A stretch of 64,000 bases of DNA, taken from positions 62,001 to 126,000 of the forward strand of contig NZ_JACZDF010000006.1 in the NCBI RefSeq assembly GCF_014852685.1, read 5' to 3'. Below are positions 8,314 to 16,621 of this stretch, one piece after another (position 1 is the stretch's first letter; every line of letters starts with the position of its first letter). A program made the position numbers and the translations under genes. Origin of the DNA: Flavimobilis rhizosphaerae (GTDB lineage: Bacteria > Actinomycetota > Actinomycetes > Actinomycetales > Cellulomonadaceae). The notes under the pieces were generated by a model. It made no database searches and was not told where the DNA came from. It saw only the letters and a list, made by a program, of their open reading frames with translations.

Positions 8314-9359
8314 CGGCTGAGCACAGCACGAGCTCCGGCACGACGGAGACCGAGCGCCCCCTCCGCGCCACCGTCCTCGGAACGGGCGCGTGGGGCACGA
8401 CCTTCGCGGTCGTCATGGCCGACGCCGGCTGCGACGTCCGCATGTGGGGCCGGTCGTCCGAGGTCTGCGCGCAGATCACGCGCGACCACCGCAACTCCCG
8501 CAACCTCCCCGGCGTGCGCCTGCCCGCGCAGATCACGGCGACGACCGACGCAGCGGCGGCGCTCGCCGGCGCCGATCTCGTCGTCGTCGCGATCCCGTCG
8601 CAGTCGGCACGCGTGACCCTCACCACCCTGCGCGAGCACGTGCCCGCGAGCGCCGTTGCCGTCTCGCTTATGAAGGGCGTCGAGCTCGATACCGACCGCC
8701 GCATGAGCGAGGTCGTCGCCGAGGCGCTCGGGCTTCCGGCCCGGCAGGTCGTCGTCGTCTCGGGACCCAACCTCGCGCGCGAGATCGCTGAGAGACAGCC
8801 GACTGCGACTGTCGTCGCGGGCACCGACCCGGAGGCGACCGCCCTCGTCGCGCGCGCGTGCACGAACCCCTACTTCCGGCCCTACACGAACGCTGACGTC
8901 GTCGGCGTCGAGCTGTGCGGCGCCGTGAAGAACGTCATCGCGATCGCCGTCGGCATCGCGCAGGGCAAGGGCTTCGGGCTCAACACGACCGCGACGGTCA
9001 TCACGCGTGGTCTCGTCGAGATCACGCGGCTCGGGCGCGCTCTCGGCGCAAGCGCCGAGACGTTCCCGGGTCTTGCGGGCATGGGCGACCTCATGGCGAC
9101 GTGCGCCTCGCCGCTCTCGCGCAACCACACGCTCGGCAAGCACATCGGCGAGGGCCTCACGCTCGAGGAGGCGATCGCGGCGACCGGCGGCACGGCGGAG
9201 GGCGTGAAGTCCTCGCGCTCGGTGCTCGAGCTTGCCCGCTCGCTCGGCGTCGACATGCCCATCACGCAGGCCGTCGCGGCCGTCCTGTACGACGGCCTCG
9301 CGGTCGACGAGATGGCGCGGGCGTTGCTTGCCCGCCCGCAGAAGGCAGAAGGGCTGTAG
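8310..9359 (+). CDS. gpsA: Glycerol-3-phosphate dehydrogenase [NAD(P)+]
   Basis: A 349-aa dehydrogenase that reduces dihydroxyacetone phosphate to sn-glycerol 3-phosphate, the backbone for phospholipids. The Rossmann motif VLGTGAWGTTFA sits at residues about 18-29. The family signatures VSGPNLAREIA, CGAVKNVIAIAVGIAQG (with the catalytic K) and GLAGMGDLMATC are all present. Translationally coupled to plsC by a 4-bp overlap. Confidence 0.95.
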   Translation: MTAEHSTSSGTTETERPLRATVLGTGAWGTTFAVVMADAGCDVRMWGRSSEVCAQITRDHRNSRNLPGVRLPAQITATTDAAAALAGADLVVVAIPSQSARVTLTTLREHVPASAVAVSLMKGVELDTDRRMSEVVAEALGLPARQVVVVSGPNLAREIAERQPTATVVAGTDPEATALVARACTNPYFRPYTNADVVGVELCGAVKNVIAIAVGIAQGKGFGLNTTATVITRGLVEITRLGRALGASAETFPGLAGMGDLMATCASPLSRNHTLGKHIGEGLTLEEAIAATGGTAEGVKSSRSVLELARSLGVDMPITQAVAAVLYDGLAVDEMARALLARPQKAEGL

Positions 9360-9363
9360 GGCC

Positions 9364-9813
9364 GTGCCTGCGTGGCAGGACCTTGTCGTGGCGCTCGGCG
9401 TGGTTGCCGCGATCATCGTCGTCGTGGCGGTCCGCATCGGACGGCCCCGCCACGACGACCGACGCCGCGAGACGACCGGCAGCGACATCGCCTCGGGCAT
9501 GCTCGGAGAGATGCTCGAGATCTTCCAGCCCTCGCGCACGACCCTCACCGAGGAGCGTGAGAGGGTCCGCCACGACCGGCTGCAGACCGGGGCCGCCGCG
9601 CCTCCGTTCGGCGTCGACCTCGAGGCGGGCACGGCCGTGCTGCCGGGCCGGTCGACCGCGGTGCCCGCAGCGGCCCACGCGGTGGACGGAGGTTCGCGCG
9701 CGGACGACGATCGTGCCGGGACCGGGATCGGTCCCGGGACTGGGACCGGGAACGGGAGCCCCGGTTCACGCACAGCCGGAAGCGCCGCCGACGCGCCGAC
9801 GGGCCGGGACTGA
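9364..9813 (+). CDS. Small membrane-anchored protein, DUF6191-like
   Basis: A 149-aa protein starting at GTG 9364, 4 bp after the gpsA stop. An N-terminal helix (LVVALGVVAAIIVVVAVRI, about residues 6-24) anchors a soluble part with MLGEMLEIFQPSRTTLTEE...PPFGVDLEAGTAVLP, a pattern I associate with DUF6191 proteins of actinobacteria. Function unknown. The C-terminus turns into a Gly-Thr-Pro repeat (GTGIGPGTGTGNG) encoded by a near-periodic GGGACCGGGA tract at 9715-9765. It converges on the secreted EEP gene with only 7 bp between stops. Confidence 0.6.
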   Translation: MPAWQDLVVALGVVAAIIVVVAVRIGRPRHDDRRRETTGSDIASGMLGEMLEIFQPSRTTLTEERERVRHDRLQTGAAAPPFGVDLEAGTAVLPGRSTAVPAAAHAVDGGSRADDDRAGTGIGPGTGTGNGSPGSRTAGSAADAPTGRD

Positions 9814-9820
9814 CCCGGGC

Positions 9821-11128
9821 TCAGCGCGGCAGGCGGAGCTCGACGATCACCGGGTCGTGGTCGGACGCGAGGGGCGTCGCGTAGCGCGTGCGGCTCGAGA
9901 GGCGGTGGTCGACCTTCCACGCCGTCACCGTGACGCCGCGGGGGACGAGCACGCGGTCGATGTGGTCGCCCCAGAGGGTCGACGTGCGCATCGTGCCCGA
10001 CGTGCCGATCGCCGAGTTCTGGTGCGGGTGCGACTGGTAGCGCAGCGCGACGTCGTAGGCGTCGTCGTACCCCTTGCCCGCGAGCGCGATTCGCGGACCG
10101 TCGACGTTGCGGCTGCGGCTCGAGTTGGTGTCGCCCGCGTAGATGACGGTCCGACCCGGGAGGGCCTTCGTCACGGCGGCGTGGACCGCCGCCGTCTCAC
10201 GCTTGCGGTTGGCGTCCGCCCCCGCGCGCTCGTCGACGTGGAGCCCGACGAACGCGTACGTACGACCCGTGGCGCGGGAGCGGGCCTCGACCCAGCACGC
10301 GCCGTGCGTCGCGTCGTCGTCGAACGCCTCGAAGGTCATGCCTCCCGCGGTGCCGGGGACGGCGGTGAGCGTCGCGTCGCGCAGGAGCACGCCGACGTTG
10401 TTGTCGTACGCGTCACCGGTGCCGTCGCCCGGCTTGCAGCCGCGTGTGAACGTGCCGGCGAGCGCGTTCTCGAGGTCGCCGCGCTCCTCGTTCTCCGCGA
10501 GGGCGCGGTCGCCCTCCTGGATCGTCACGACGTCGGCCCGACGCTTCGAGGTGCCGACCGTGAGCCGTGCGATGCGGTCGGCGACCCGCGCGGCGCGGCT
10601 CGGTCCCCAAGCGGGCAGCTTGCCGGACGCGCAGCCCGAGCACACGTTGTACGTCGCGACGGCGAGCCGTTCGCGACCCTTCGTCGCGGCACGGTCGCGC
10701 TCGGTCGTCATCCGACAGTGCGGCGCGCTGCGCGGCCCGACGGTCCTCGGGCCGCGCAGCCCGCGCACGACGACGCAGTAGACGGTTCCCGGCTTGAGGC
10801 GCGTGAGGCGGGCTTTCTGCGTCGTGCCCTTCGTCGCGGCGAAGCTCCGGGTCCGGGTCGCGGACGACCGCGTGATCTGGGCGCCGCTCAGAGCCTTGCC
10901 CGAGCGGGAGGCCACGAGATCCACCTCGTAGCGGGTGGCGCCCTTGACGCGCGGCCAGCTGATGCTGAGGGTCACGGTTCCGCCTGTGACCGACTGCGCG
11001 GTCACCCACGGCGCTCCGGCCTTGGGCAGTGCGGCGGATGCGGGCGCCGCGGCGGGGAGCGTGAGCACGAGTGCCGCGACGGTCGCGAGCACGAGCACGA
11101 TCGGTCGGCGGGCGCGGGCGAGCAGCAT
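9821..11128 (-). CDS. Secreted endonuclease/exonuclease/phosphatase-family protein with an Fn3-like domain
   Basis: A 435-aa exported protein. The signal peptide is clear (positive RARRPIV, hydrophobic core, cleavage near APASAA about residue 32). Residues about 40-145 form a fibronectin-III-like domain (VTLSISWPRVKGATRYEVDL...LKPGTVYCVVVRGL). The rest is an EEP domain with its metal-dependent motifs: ATYNVCSG, TIQEGD, GLHVDERAG, YAGDTNSS, DHIDRVLVP and the final SDHDPVIVEL. It could be a secreted nuclease, phosphodiesterase or sphingomyelinase-like enzyme; substrate not deducible. RBS GAGAGGA before the ATG; a TAGACT -10 lies at 11160-11155. Confidence 0.8.
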   Translation of the reverse strand: MLLARARRPIVLVLATVAALVLTLPAAAPASAALPKAGAPWVTAQSVTGGTVTLSISWPRVKGATRYEVDLVASRSGKALSGAQITRSSATRTRSFAATKGTTQKARLTRLKPGTVYCVVVRGLRGPRTVGPRSAPHCRMTTERDRAATKGRERLAVATYNVCSGCASGKLPAWGPSRAARVADRIARLTVGTSKRRADVVTIQEGDRALAENEERGDLENALAGTFTRGCKPGDGTGDAYDNNVGVLLRDATLTAVPGTAGGMTFEAFDDDATHGACWVEARSRATGRTYAFVGLHVDERAGADANRKRETAAVHAAVTKALPGRTVIYAGDTNSSRSRNVDGPRIALAGKGYDDAYDVALRYQSHPHQNSAIGTSGTMRTSTLWGDHIDRVLVPRGVTVTAWKVDHRLSSRTRYATPLASDHDPVIVELRLPR

Positions 11129-11230
11129 CGTGGGTCCTCTCGAGGTGAGGACCTGAGTCTAGGCCCTGGCCGTCGTGCGCGACACGGGGTGGCAGGGCTG
11201 GCGACCGCGGGGCCGCCGCCGGACGAGACG

Positions 11231-12409
11231 TCAGCCCTGTGCTGCGCGCAGTGCCCGGTCGAGGTCTGCCCAGAGGTCCTCGACGTCCTCGACGCCGACG
11301 CTGAGGCGAAGGAGGTCCTCGGGCACGGTGACGGACTCGGTGCCGAATCGACGGCGACGCTCGAGCGTCGACTCGACTCCGCCGAGGCTCGTCGCGGGCG
11401 TCCACAGTGCGACGCGCGCGACGACCGCGTCAGCGGCGTCCGCGCCGCCGCGAGGCCGTACGCCGAGGATCGCGCCGAACCCGTCCATGAGCCGGGCTGC
11501 GCGGCCGTGACCCGGGTCCTGCGGGAGGCTCGGGTGCCGGACCTCGACGACGTCGGGGTGCGCCGCGAGCCGCGCCGCGAGCACCGCGGCGTTGGCCTGG
11601 GCCCGCTCGACGCGCAGGGCGAGCGTCCGCAGCCCGCGCAGCGCGAGCCACACCTCGAACGGACCTGCGATCGCGCCGTGCGACGTCCGGTAGGCACGGA
11701 GATGGTCGGTGAGGTGCTCGCTCGCGCCAAGAGCGATGCCGAGCACGACGTCGGAGTGCCCCGCGAGGTACTTCGTCGCGGAGTGCACGACGATGTCGGC
11801 GCCGTGCTCGAAGGGCCGCTGGACGAGAGGTGTCGCGAACGTCGAGTCGACCGCGACGAGCACGTGCCGCGAGTGGGCCGCCTCGACGAGCGCCGGGAGG
11901 TCGGCGACCTCGAGCATGGGGTTCGTCGGCGTCTCGACCCACAGGAGGTCCGCGTCGTCGAGAGCCCGGGTGACCTCGTCGGTGTCGGCGACGTCGACGC
12001 GCCGCACGTCGAGCCCACGCTCGATCGCGAGCTGGTCGAGGAGGCCGAGCGTCGCCTGGTAGGCGTGGCGCGGCACGACGACCGCGCCGCCGAGCGGCAC
12101 GAGCGCGAGCACCGCGGCGACCGCCGCCATGCCCGAGCCGAAGACCGTCGCACCGTGCCGACCGCCCTCGAGCGCCGCGACGGCCTCCTCGAACGGCTCC
12201 CACGTCTCTGTGCCCATGCGTGCGTAGAGGCGCTCGCCGGGCACAGGGGGCCCCTGCGAGACGTACGTCGAGGACAGCACGACCGGCGGGTTGACGGGCG
12301 CACCCTGGACGGGCGCAGGGCGGCCGGCGACGACCGCGAGCGTCGCGGGCGACAGCGCCGCGGCGGCGTCGACGGGAGCGGGGTCGGGCGTGGCGTCGTG
12401 CGTCGTCAT
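11231..12409 (-). CDS. Cys/Met-metabolism PLP enzyme (cystathionine gamma-synthase/lyase family)
   Basis: A 392-aa fold-type I PLP enzyme of trans-sulfuration. K213 in VVHSATKYLAGHSD forms the Schiff base; the ring-stacking region is GSGMAAVAAVL (about 91-101) and the binding motif ETPTNPMLEVAD near 160. YARMGTETWEPFEEA carries the phosphate-binding residues usual as YSRxxNPT, here unusually RMGTETW. The family covers CGS, CBL, CGL and methionine gamma-lyase; the sequence alone does not separate them. The ATG is 6 nt after TAACCT (12421-12416, minus strand), so the mRNA is probably leaderless. Divergent from ddl. Confidence 0.85.
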   Translation of the reverse strand: MTTHDATPDPAPVDAAAALSPATLAVVAGRPAPVQGAPVNPPVVLSSTYVSQGPPVPGERLYARMGTETWEPFEEAVAALEGGRHGATVFGSGMAAVAAVLALVPLGGAVVVPRHAYQATLGLLDQLAIERGLDVRRVDVADTDEVTRALDDADLLWVETPTNPMLEVADLPALVEAAHSRHVLVAVDSTFATPLVQRPFEHGADIVVHSATKYLAGHSDVVLGIALGASEHLTDHLRAYRTSHGAIAGPFEVWLALRGLRTLALRVERAQANAAVLAARLAAHPDVVEVRHPSLPQDPGHGRAARLMDGFGAILGVRPRGGADAADAVVARVALWTPATSLGGVESTLERRRRFGTESVTVPEDLLRLSVGVEDVEDLWADLDRALRAAQG

Positions 12410-12496
12410 GCCCGCAGGTTACGCCCGCACGACCCCTCCGGGCGTGCTGGGACGGGCGCGGGTCCGTCTCGTGGTCCGGCGGTAGGCTTGCCCGCG

Positions 12497-13642
12497 ATGG
12501 ACACGCACAGCACGCCCCCCGCCACCGTCCCCGGCACCCGCCCCCGCGTCATGGTCCTCTTCGGAGGCCGCTCGGGCGAGCACGCCATCTCCTGCGCGAC
12601 CGCCGCCGGCGTCCTGCGCGCGATCGACCGGGAGCGCTGGGACCCGGTCCCCGTCGGCATCACCCGGCAGGGTCAGTGGGTCGTCGCCGCCGACGACCCT
12701 GCGGCGTGGGAGATCATCGACGGCCGCCTGCCCGAGGTCGAGGCGTCGCACGCCGACGTCGTCCTTCCCATGGCCACGCACGCGCGGGAGGTCCAGGTTC
12801 TCACGCCCGGCGAGGTGCCGAGCGCGCTCGGCGCCGTCGACGTCGTCATGCCGCTCATCCACGGGCCGTTCGGCGAGGACGGCACGCTCCAGGGCATGCT
12901 CGAGATGTCCGACGTCCGCTACGTCGGTGCCGGCGTCCTCGCGTCAGCCGTCGGCATGGACAAGCACTACATGAAGGTCGTCTGCGAGTCCGAGGGGCTC
13001 GCGGTCGCACCCTACGTCGTCGTGCGCCCGGGCGCGTGGGAGCGTGAGCGCGACGCGTTGCTCGCGCGCATCACCGAGCTCGGGCTCCCGCTCTTCGTCA
13101 AGCCCGCCCGCGCCGGCTCGAGCCTCGGGATCTCGAAGGTCGACGACCTCGCCGACCTCGACGCCGCGATCGTGGCGGCCCGTGAGCACGACCCCAAGGT
13201 GCTCGTCGAGCAGGGTGTCGCCGGGCGCGAGATCGAGTGCGCGGTCCTCGGCGGGCACGGGGGCGACCGTCCGCGCGCGTCGCTGCCCGGCGAGATCGTC
13301 GTGCGCGATACCAACCGCGCGTTCTACGACTTCGACGCGAAGTACCTCGGCGAGGGCGACGTCGAGCTCTCGTGCCCCGCCGAGCTGCCCGCGCACGTCG
13401 TCGCCGCCGTCCAGGACGTCGCGGTGCGCACGTTCGAGGCGCTCTCGAGCGAGGGGCTCTCGCGCGTCGACGTCTTCGTCACACCCGACGAGCACGTCAT
13501 CGTCAACGAGATCAACACGATGCCCGGGTTCACGCCGTTCTCGATGTACCCGCGCATGTGGCAGGAGTCGGGGCTCGGCTACGCCGAGCTCATCGACGAG
13601 CTGCTGACGCTCGCCCTCGAGCGGCCCACCGGACTGCGCTGA
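12497..13642 (+). CDS. ddl: D-alanine--D-alanine ligase
   Basis: A 381-aa ATP-grasp ligase that joins two D-Ala for peptidoglycan precursors. It shows the N-terminal VMVLFGGRSGEHAISCATA, the middle PLFVKPARAGSSLGISKV ATP-binding segment, and the C-terminal SRVDVFVT...VNEINTMPGFTPFSMYPRMW with the Mg-binding E and N and the omega-loop. Length is normal. The ATG at 12497 follows TAGGCT (12483-12488) by 8 nt with no Shine-Dalgarno, consistent with leaderless expression. Confidence 0.95.
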   Translation: MDTHSTPPATVPGTRPRVMVLFGGRSGEHAISCATAAGVLRAIDRERWDPVPVGITRQGQWVVAADDPAAWEIIDGRLPEVEASHADVVLPMATHAREVQVLTPGEVPSALGAVDVVMPLIHGPFGEDGTLQGMLEMSDVRYVGAGVLASAVGMDKHYMKVVCESEGLAVAPYVVVRPGAWERERDALLARITELGLPLFVKPARAGSSLGISKVDDLADLDAAIVAAREHDPKVLVEQGVAGREIECAVLGGHGGDRPRASLPGEIVVRDTNRAFYDFDAKYLGEGDVELSCPAELPAHVVAAVQDVAVRTFEALSSEGLSRVDVFVTPDEHVIVNEINTMPGFTPFSMYPRMWQESGLGYAELIDELLTLALERPTGLR

Positions 13643-13697
13643 GCCCCTGCCGCCCGCGCAGCGCCGCGCCAGCCTCGCGCGCAGCGCAGCGCGGGCC

Positions 13698-14201
13698 TCA
13701 GTAGCAGTGTCGCGTCTGCGGCGCGGCGGACACCGCGCGGTTGAGGTCGACGACGGCCGCACCCGACGTCCCCGCGGGCACGCGCACCTCGACGGCCGGG
13801 GTGCGGCCGTACGTCGTGAACACCCAGTCGCCCGTCCGCGACTCCTCGACGACGATCCAGTCGACGCTCGCGCCCGTGACGTCCGCGATCGCCTGGCACT
13901 GGTCGGTCGTCGGGCCGGGCGGCTCGACGCCGCAGCGGAGCGTCACGGCCTGCGCCGTCGTGCCCCACGCGGCCGTCGCCTGCGCGGACGCGGTGATGCG
14001 GTCGAGGTTCCCGAGCTTGTCCGGCACCGCGAGGACGATCGACGCGCACAGCGGGTCGGTCGCGTAGGGCGCCGCGGTGAGCGAGATCGACGGCGCGCAC
14101 GCCGCGAGCGGCGCGGCGACGGCCGCGACGGCGAACAGAGCGGCGAGCGGGTGCGGGCGGTGCGCAGGGACCTGGGACGACGGACGGTCGGGGAGAGGCA
14201 C
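13698..14201 (-). CDS. DUF3515-family lipoprotein
   Basis: A 167-aa exported protein. A lipoprotein signal (HPLAALFAVAAVAAPLAAC) ends in the lipobox LAAC, with the modified Cys near residue 35. The mature part (VPDKLGNL...TAAWG...VTLRCGVEPPGPT...WIVVEES...WVFTTYGRTPAVEVRVP) fits DUF3515, which is found next to ddl and thiL across actinobacteria; its function is unknown. The GTG start is 6 nt from TAGCGT (14213-14208, minus strand), so leaderless. Divergent from thiL with only 39 bp between start codons. Confidence 0.8.
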   Translation of the reverse strand: MPLPDRPSSQVPAHRPHPLAALFAVAAVAAPLAACAPSISLTAAPYATDPLCASIVLAVPDKLGNLDRITASAQATAAWGTTAQAVTLRCGVEPPGPTTDQCQAIADVTGASVDWIVVEESRTGDWVFTTYGRTPAVEVRVPAGTSGAAVVDLNRAVSAAPQTRHCY

Positions 14202-14240
14202 GGCTCCACGCTACCCGTCCGGCACCGTTAGGTTGGGCGC

Positions 14241-15278
14241 GTGACACCTGTGACCTCGCGCGGCCCGGGCCGCGACCGGCTGACGCTCGTCGGTGACCTT
14301 TCTGAGTCGGAGCTCCTCGCGCGCTTCGTCCCTCTGCTCGGCGCGCCGGGCGCCGCGCTCGTCGGACCGGGGGACGACTGCGCGGTCCTCTCGGCACCCG
14401 ATGGGAAGGTCGTCGTGAGCACCGACGTCCTCGTCGAGGACGTCCACTTCAGACGGGCCTGGTCGAGCGCCCGCGAGGTCGGTCGGCGTGCGGCTGCGCA
14501 GAACCTCGCGGACGCCGCGGCCGTCGGCGCCGTCCCCACGGGTCTCGTCGTGTCGCTCGTCCTGCCCGGCGAGCTGCCCGCCGTGTGGGTCGAGGACCTC
14601 GCGCGCGGCCTCGACGACGCGTGCCGGCCGTGGGGAGCGGGGGTCGTCGGCGGGGACCTTGCGGGCGGCCCGCTCGTCGTCCTCGCCGTGACCGTCCTCG
14701 GCGACCTCGAGGGCCGGGCGCCCGTGCTGCGCTCGGGAGCCCGGCCCGGTGACGTCGTCGCGCACGCGGGCGTCCGGGGTCGCTCGGCCGCGGGGTTCGC
14801 GCTCCTCGACGCGGGGCGCGCCGACGACGCCCGCGTGCCGGCTGACGTGCGCGCGGTCGTGCTCGACGCGTTCCGTGTCCCGTCGCCGCCGGTCGGGGCC
14901 GGTCGCGCCGCGGCGGTTGCGGGCGCGACCGCGATGCTCGACGTGTCCGACGGGCTGCTGCGCGACGCCGGACGGATCGCGTCCGCGAGCGGCGTGCGGC
15001 TCGCGTTCGACGATCCGGCGGACGTTCTCGCCGACGAGGTCGCGCTGCTCTCACCCGTCGCCGCTGCGCTCGGCGCGGACGCGACGCAGTGGGTGCTCGC
15101 GGGAGGTGAGGATCACGGCATGCTCGCGACCTTCCCGCCCGGGGTGGCGCTGCCCGACGGCTTTCGGACGCTTGGACGCGTCGAGGAGCTGCCGACGGAC
15201 GGTGCGAGAGTCACCGTCGGGGGTCGTGCCGTGCGTGCCGGGGGCGGTTGGGACCACTTCGGCCCGGGGAAGGACTGA
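14241..15278 (+). CDS. thiL: Thiamine-monophosphate kinase
   Basis: A 345-aa AIR-synthase-fold kinase that phosphorylates thiamine monophosphate to thiamine pyrophosphate. It has the N-terminal GPGDDCAVL and STDVLVEDVHF metal/ATP motifs, AAAQNLADAAAVGAVPTG, and MLDVSDGLLRDAGRIA and GGEDHGML in the C-terminal half. The GTG at 14241 lies 6 nt after TAGGTT (14229-14234), consistent with a leaderless message; a second in-frame GTG is 9 nt downstream. Neighbours ddl and DUF3515 match the conserved actinobacterial arrangement. Confidence 0.93.
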   Translation: MTPVTSRGPGRDRLTLVGDLSESELLARFVPLLGAPGAALVGPGDDCAVLSAPDGKVVVSTDVLVEDVHFRRAWSSAREVGRRAAAQNLADAAAVGAVPTGLVVSLVLPGELPAVWVEDLARGLDDACRPWGAGVVGGDLAGGPLVVLAVTVLGDLEGRAPVLRSGARPGDVVAHAGVRGRSAAGFALLDAGRADDARVPADVRAVVLDAFRVPSPPVGAGRAAAVAGATAMLDVSDGLLRDAGRIASASGVRLAFDDPADVLADEVALLSPVAAALGADATQWVLAGGEDHGMLATFPPGVALPDGFRTLGRVEELPTDGARVTVGGRAVRAGGGWDHFGPGKD

Positions 15279-15344
15279 GGACCGGGGACGGAGCGAGGGG
15301 CTCCGATCAGAGAGGCAGTGCCGTGCGTTGAGGCGGCCGACGAC

Positions 15345-15866
15345 TCAGGATCTCGTGCGGACGTAGCGCACCTCGGTGAGGTGCGTGCCGCTGAACTCCT
15401 CGAGCCGCTCGACGCCGTCGGGCGCGAGCCCGTGGCGGCGGTAGAAGTGACGCGCACGCTCGTTGTCCGCGAAGACCCAGAGCGTGAGCCGCGCGGTCTC
15501 AGGGACCTCCGTGAGCAGCGTCCGCATGAGCTCGCGCGCGGCGCCCGTGCCCCAGGACTCGGGGGAGAGGTAGATGGCGTAGAGCTCGAGGTCGCCGTCG
15601 TCCGCGTCCTCGTCCCGGGCCGGGCCGAGCGTCGCGAAGCCGATCGCGCGGTCAGCGACCTCTGCCACCCACGTGCGGATGCGCGCGTCGGTGAGGTAGC
15701 CGTGCCACCGCTGCTCGCGCACGTCGACGTCGAGCGTCGCGAGGACGTCGTCCGGGACGATGCCCGCGTAGGCGCTGCGCCACGACGTGATGTGGATGCG
15801 CGCGACCGCGGGCGCATCCTCGACCGTCGCGGTCCGGATCGTCAGGGCGTTCATCTCCTGCACCAT
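15345..15866 (-). CDS. GNAT-family N-acetyltransferase
   Basis: A 173-aa GNAT enzyme. The fold order is visible: N-terminal IRTATVEDAPAVARIHITSW, central beta strands with YAIYLSPESWGTGAARELM (acetyl-CoA P-loop, Q/RxxGxA variant about residues 110-128), then LWVFADNERARHFYRRHGL (motif B). Such proteins acetylate small amines or peptide N-termini; the substrate is unknown. The first ATG is used here; an internal ATG (15854) lacks proper ribosome-binding-site spacing. On the minus strand CAGTCT sits 6 nt before the ATG. Confidence 0.85.
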   Translation of the reverse strand: MVQEMNALTIRTATVEDAPAVARIHITSWRSAYAGIVPDDVLATLDVDVREQRWHGYLTDARIRTWVAEVADRAIGFATLGPARDEDADDGDLELYAIYLSPESWGTGAARELMRTLLTEVPETARLTLWVFADNERARHFYRRHGLAPDGVERLEEFSGTHLTEVRYVRTRS

Positions 15867-16036
15867 GTGCCAAGACTGCCACCCGATCGGTCATGGGTCC
15901 ACCGAGGAGAGGCAAAGGACCTGCGATGTTCACCACGGGGCGGTGCGATCGTCGTCAAAGAACGACGTCACCCGCTCGGGGGGCGTCGCGTCCCGGGGGA
16001 GCGTGCACCGGGCGCCGCCGCGACGGACCTGGGAAC

Positions 16037-16077
16037 GACGAAGGCCCGCGTCCCCGGGGGGGATGCGGGCCTTCGTC
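16037..16077 (-). terminator. Hairpin terminator of rpmB
   Basis: GACGAAGGCCCGC (16037-16049) pairs over 13 bases with GCGGGCCTTCGTC (16065-16077), 12 bp downstream of the rpmB stop on the minus strand. The 15-nt loop is G/C-rich. Confidence 0.65.
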
Positions 16078-16088
16078 AAGCCGTGGGC

Positions 16089-16280
16089 TCAGGCAGGGCG
16101 CTGGACCTTGCCGGCCTTGAGGCACGAGGTGCACACGTTCACGCGCTTGGGCGTGCCGTTGACGATCGCACGGATGCGCTGGATGTTCGGGTTCCAGCGG
16201 CGCTTGGTACGCACGTGCGAGTGCGAGATGGAGTGCCCGAAGCTCGGACCCTTGGCGCAGACGTCGCAGTTGGCGGCCAC
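16089..16280 (-). CDS. rpmB: 50S ribosomal protein L28 (zinc-binding form)
   Basis: A 63-aa protein, start GTG at 16280 preceded by AGGAGAG with proper spacing. The sequence MAANCDVCAKGPSFG...RTKRRWNPNIQ...VNVCTSCLKAGK is a typical L28. Both CxxC pairs (CDVC, CTSC) are kept, so this is the zinc-ribbon (C+) form; actinobacteria often carry an additional zinc-free copy under Zur control elsewhere. Monocistronic, divergent from the DAK2-recG operon. Confidence 0.95.
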   Translation of the reverse strand: MAANCDVCAKGPSFGHSISHSHVRTKRRWNPNIQRIRAIVNGTPKRVNVCTSCLKAGKVQRPA

Positions 16281-16621
16281 TGTCTCTCCTGAAATAGTCG
16301 GTCGTGCGAGCCGCGTGGACGCGGCCGAGGCGTGAAGGCGGCGTGGCCTGGACATGGCCCGACCCTGCGAAGAGGAGTCGTGGGCCTGCGTCGAGCGCAC
16401 CGCCGAGCCCGGGTCGTCCCGGGCAACCTGAACAGAGTACCTGATCGCCACCGCCACTCCCAAACACGTGGACGGACATGTCCTGTGGCGTGCGTCTCGC
16501 CGGTTGTCGGTCGTGCCGCGTACCGTGGACGCGACCTCGCCAACAAGCCTGCTCCGGGACGCCGGGTGCCCCGCCGCCGTGGCATCGTGGAGGCGTCCGC
16601 CCGACCCCAAGGAGACTCCCC
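16281..16621. other. Divergent intergenic region rpmB / DAK2
   Basis: 341 bp without a gene. It holds a RecA-NDp-like promoter reading right (16504-16526, separate entry), a possible rpmB -10 TACTCT on the minus strand (16439-16434) and the palindrome GGACATGTCC (16474-16483). No other structure is evident. Confidence 0.5.
16504..16526 (+). promoter_or_regulatory. RecA-NDp (PafBC-type) DNA-damage promoter candidate for DAK2-recG
   Basis: TTGTCGGTC (16504-16512), 8 bp, then TACCGT (16521-16526). The RecA-independent DNA-damage promoter of mycobacteria is TTGTCRGTG-N8-TANNNT; this site matches except for the ninth base (C for G). Transcription would start near 16533 and give an about 89-nt leader before the DAK2 start. 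recG, a DNA-repair helicase, is the second gene of the operon, which makes the match biologically sensible. Confidence 0.5.

Noticed and set aside
9712-9735. GGGACC-N6-GGTCCC dyad inside the small DUF6191-like gene
   Set aside because: It lies within a coding Gly-Thr-Pro repeat with the wrong spacing, so it is a by-product of the repeat.
8100-9920. 606-aa minus-strand open frame opposite gpsA
   Set aside because: Shadow frame; gpsA motifs are intact on the plus strand and no Shine-Dalgarno or family pattern is present.
13652-13696. Inverted repeat GCCCGCGC/GCGCGGGC between ddl and the DUF3515 gene as terminator
   Set aside because: 8-bp arms with a 29-nt loop in a region of GC-rich repeats; too weak to call.
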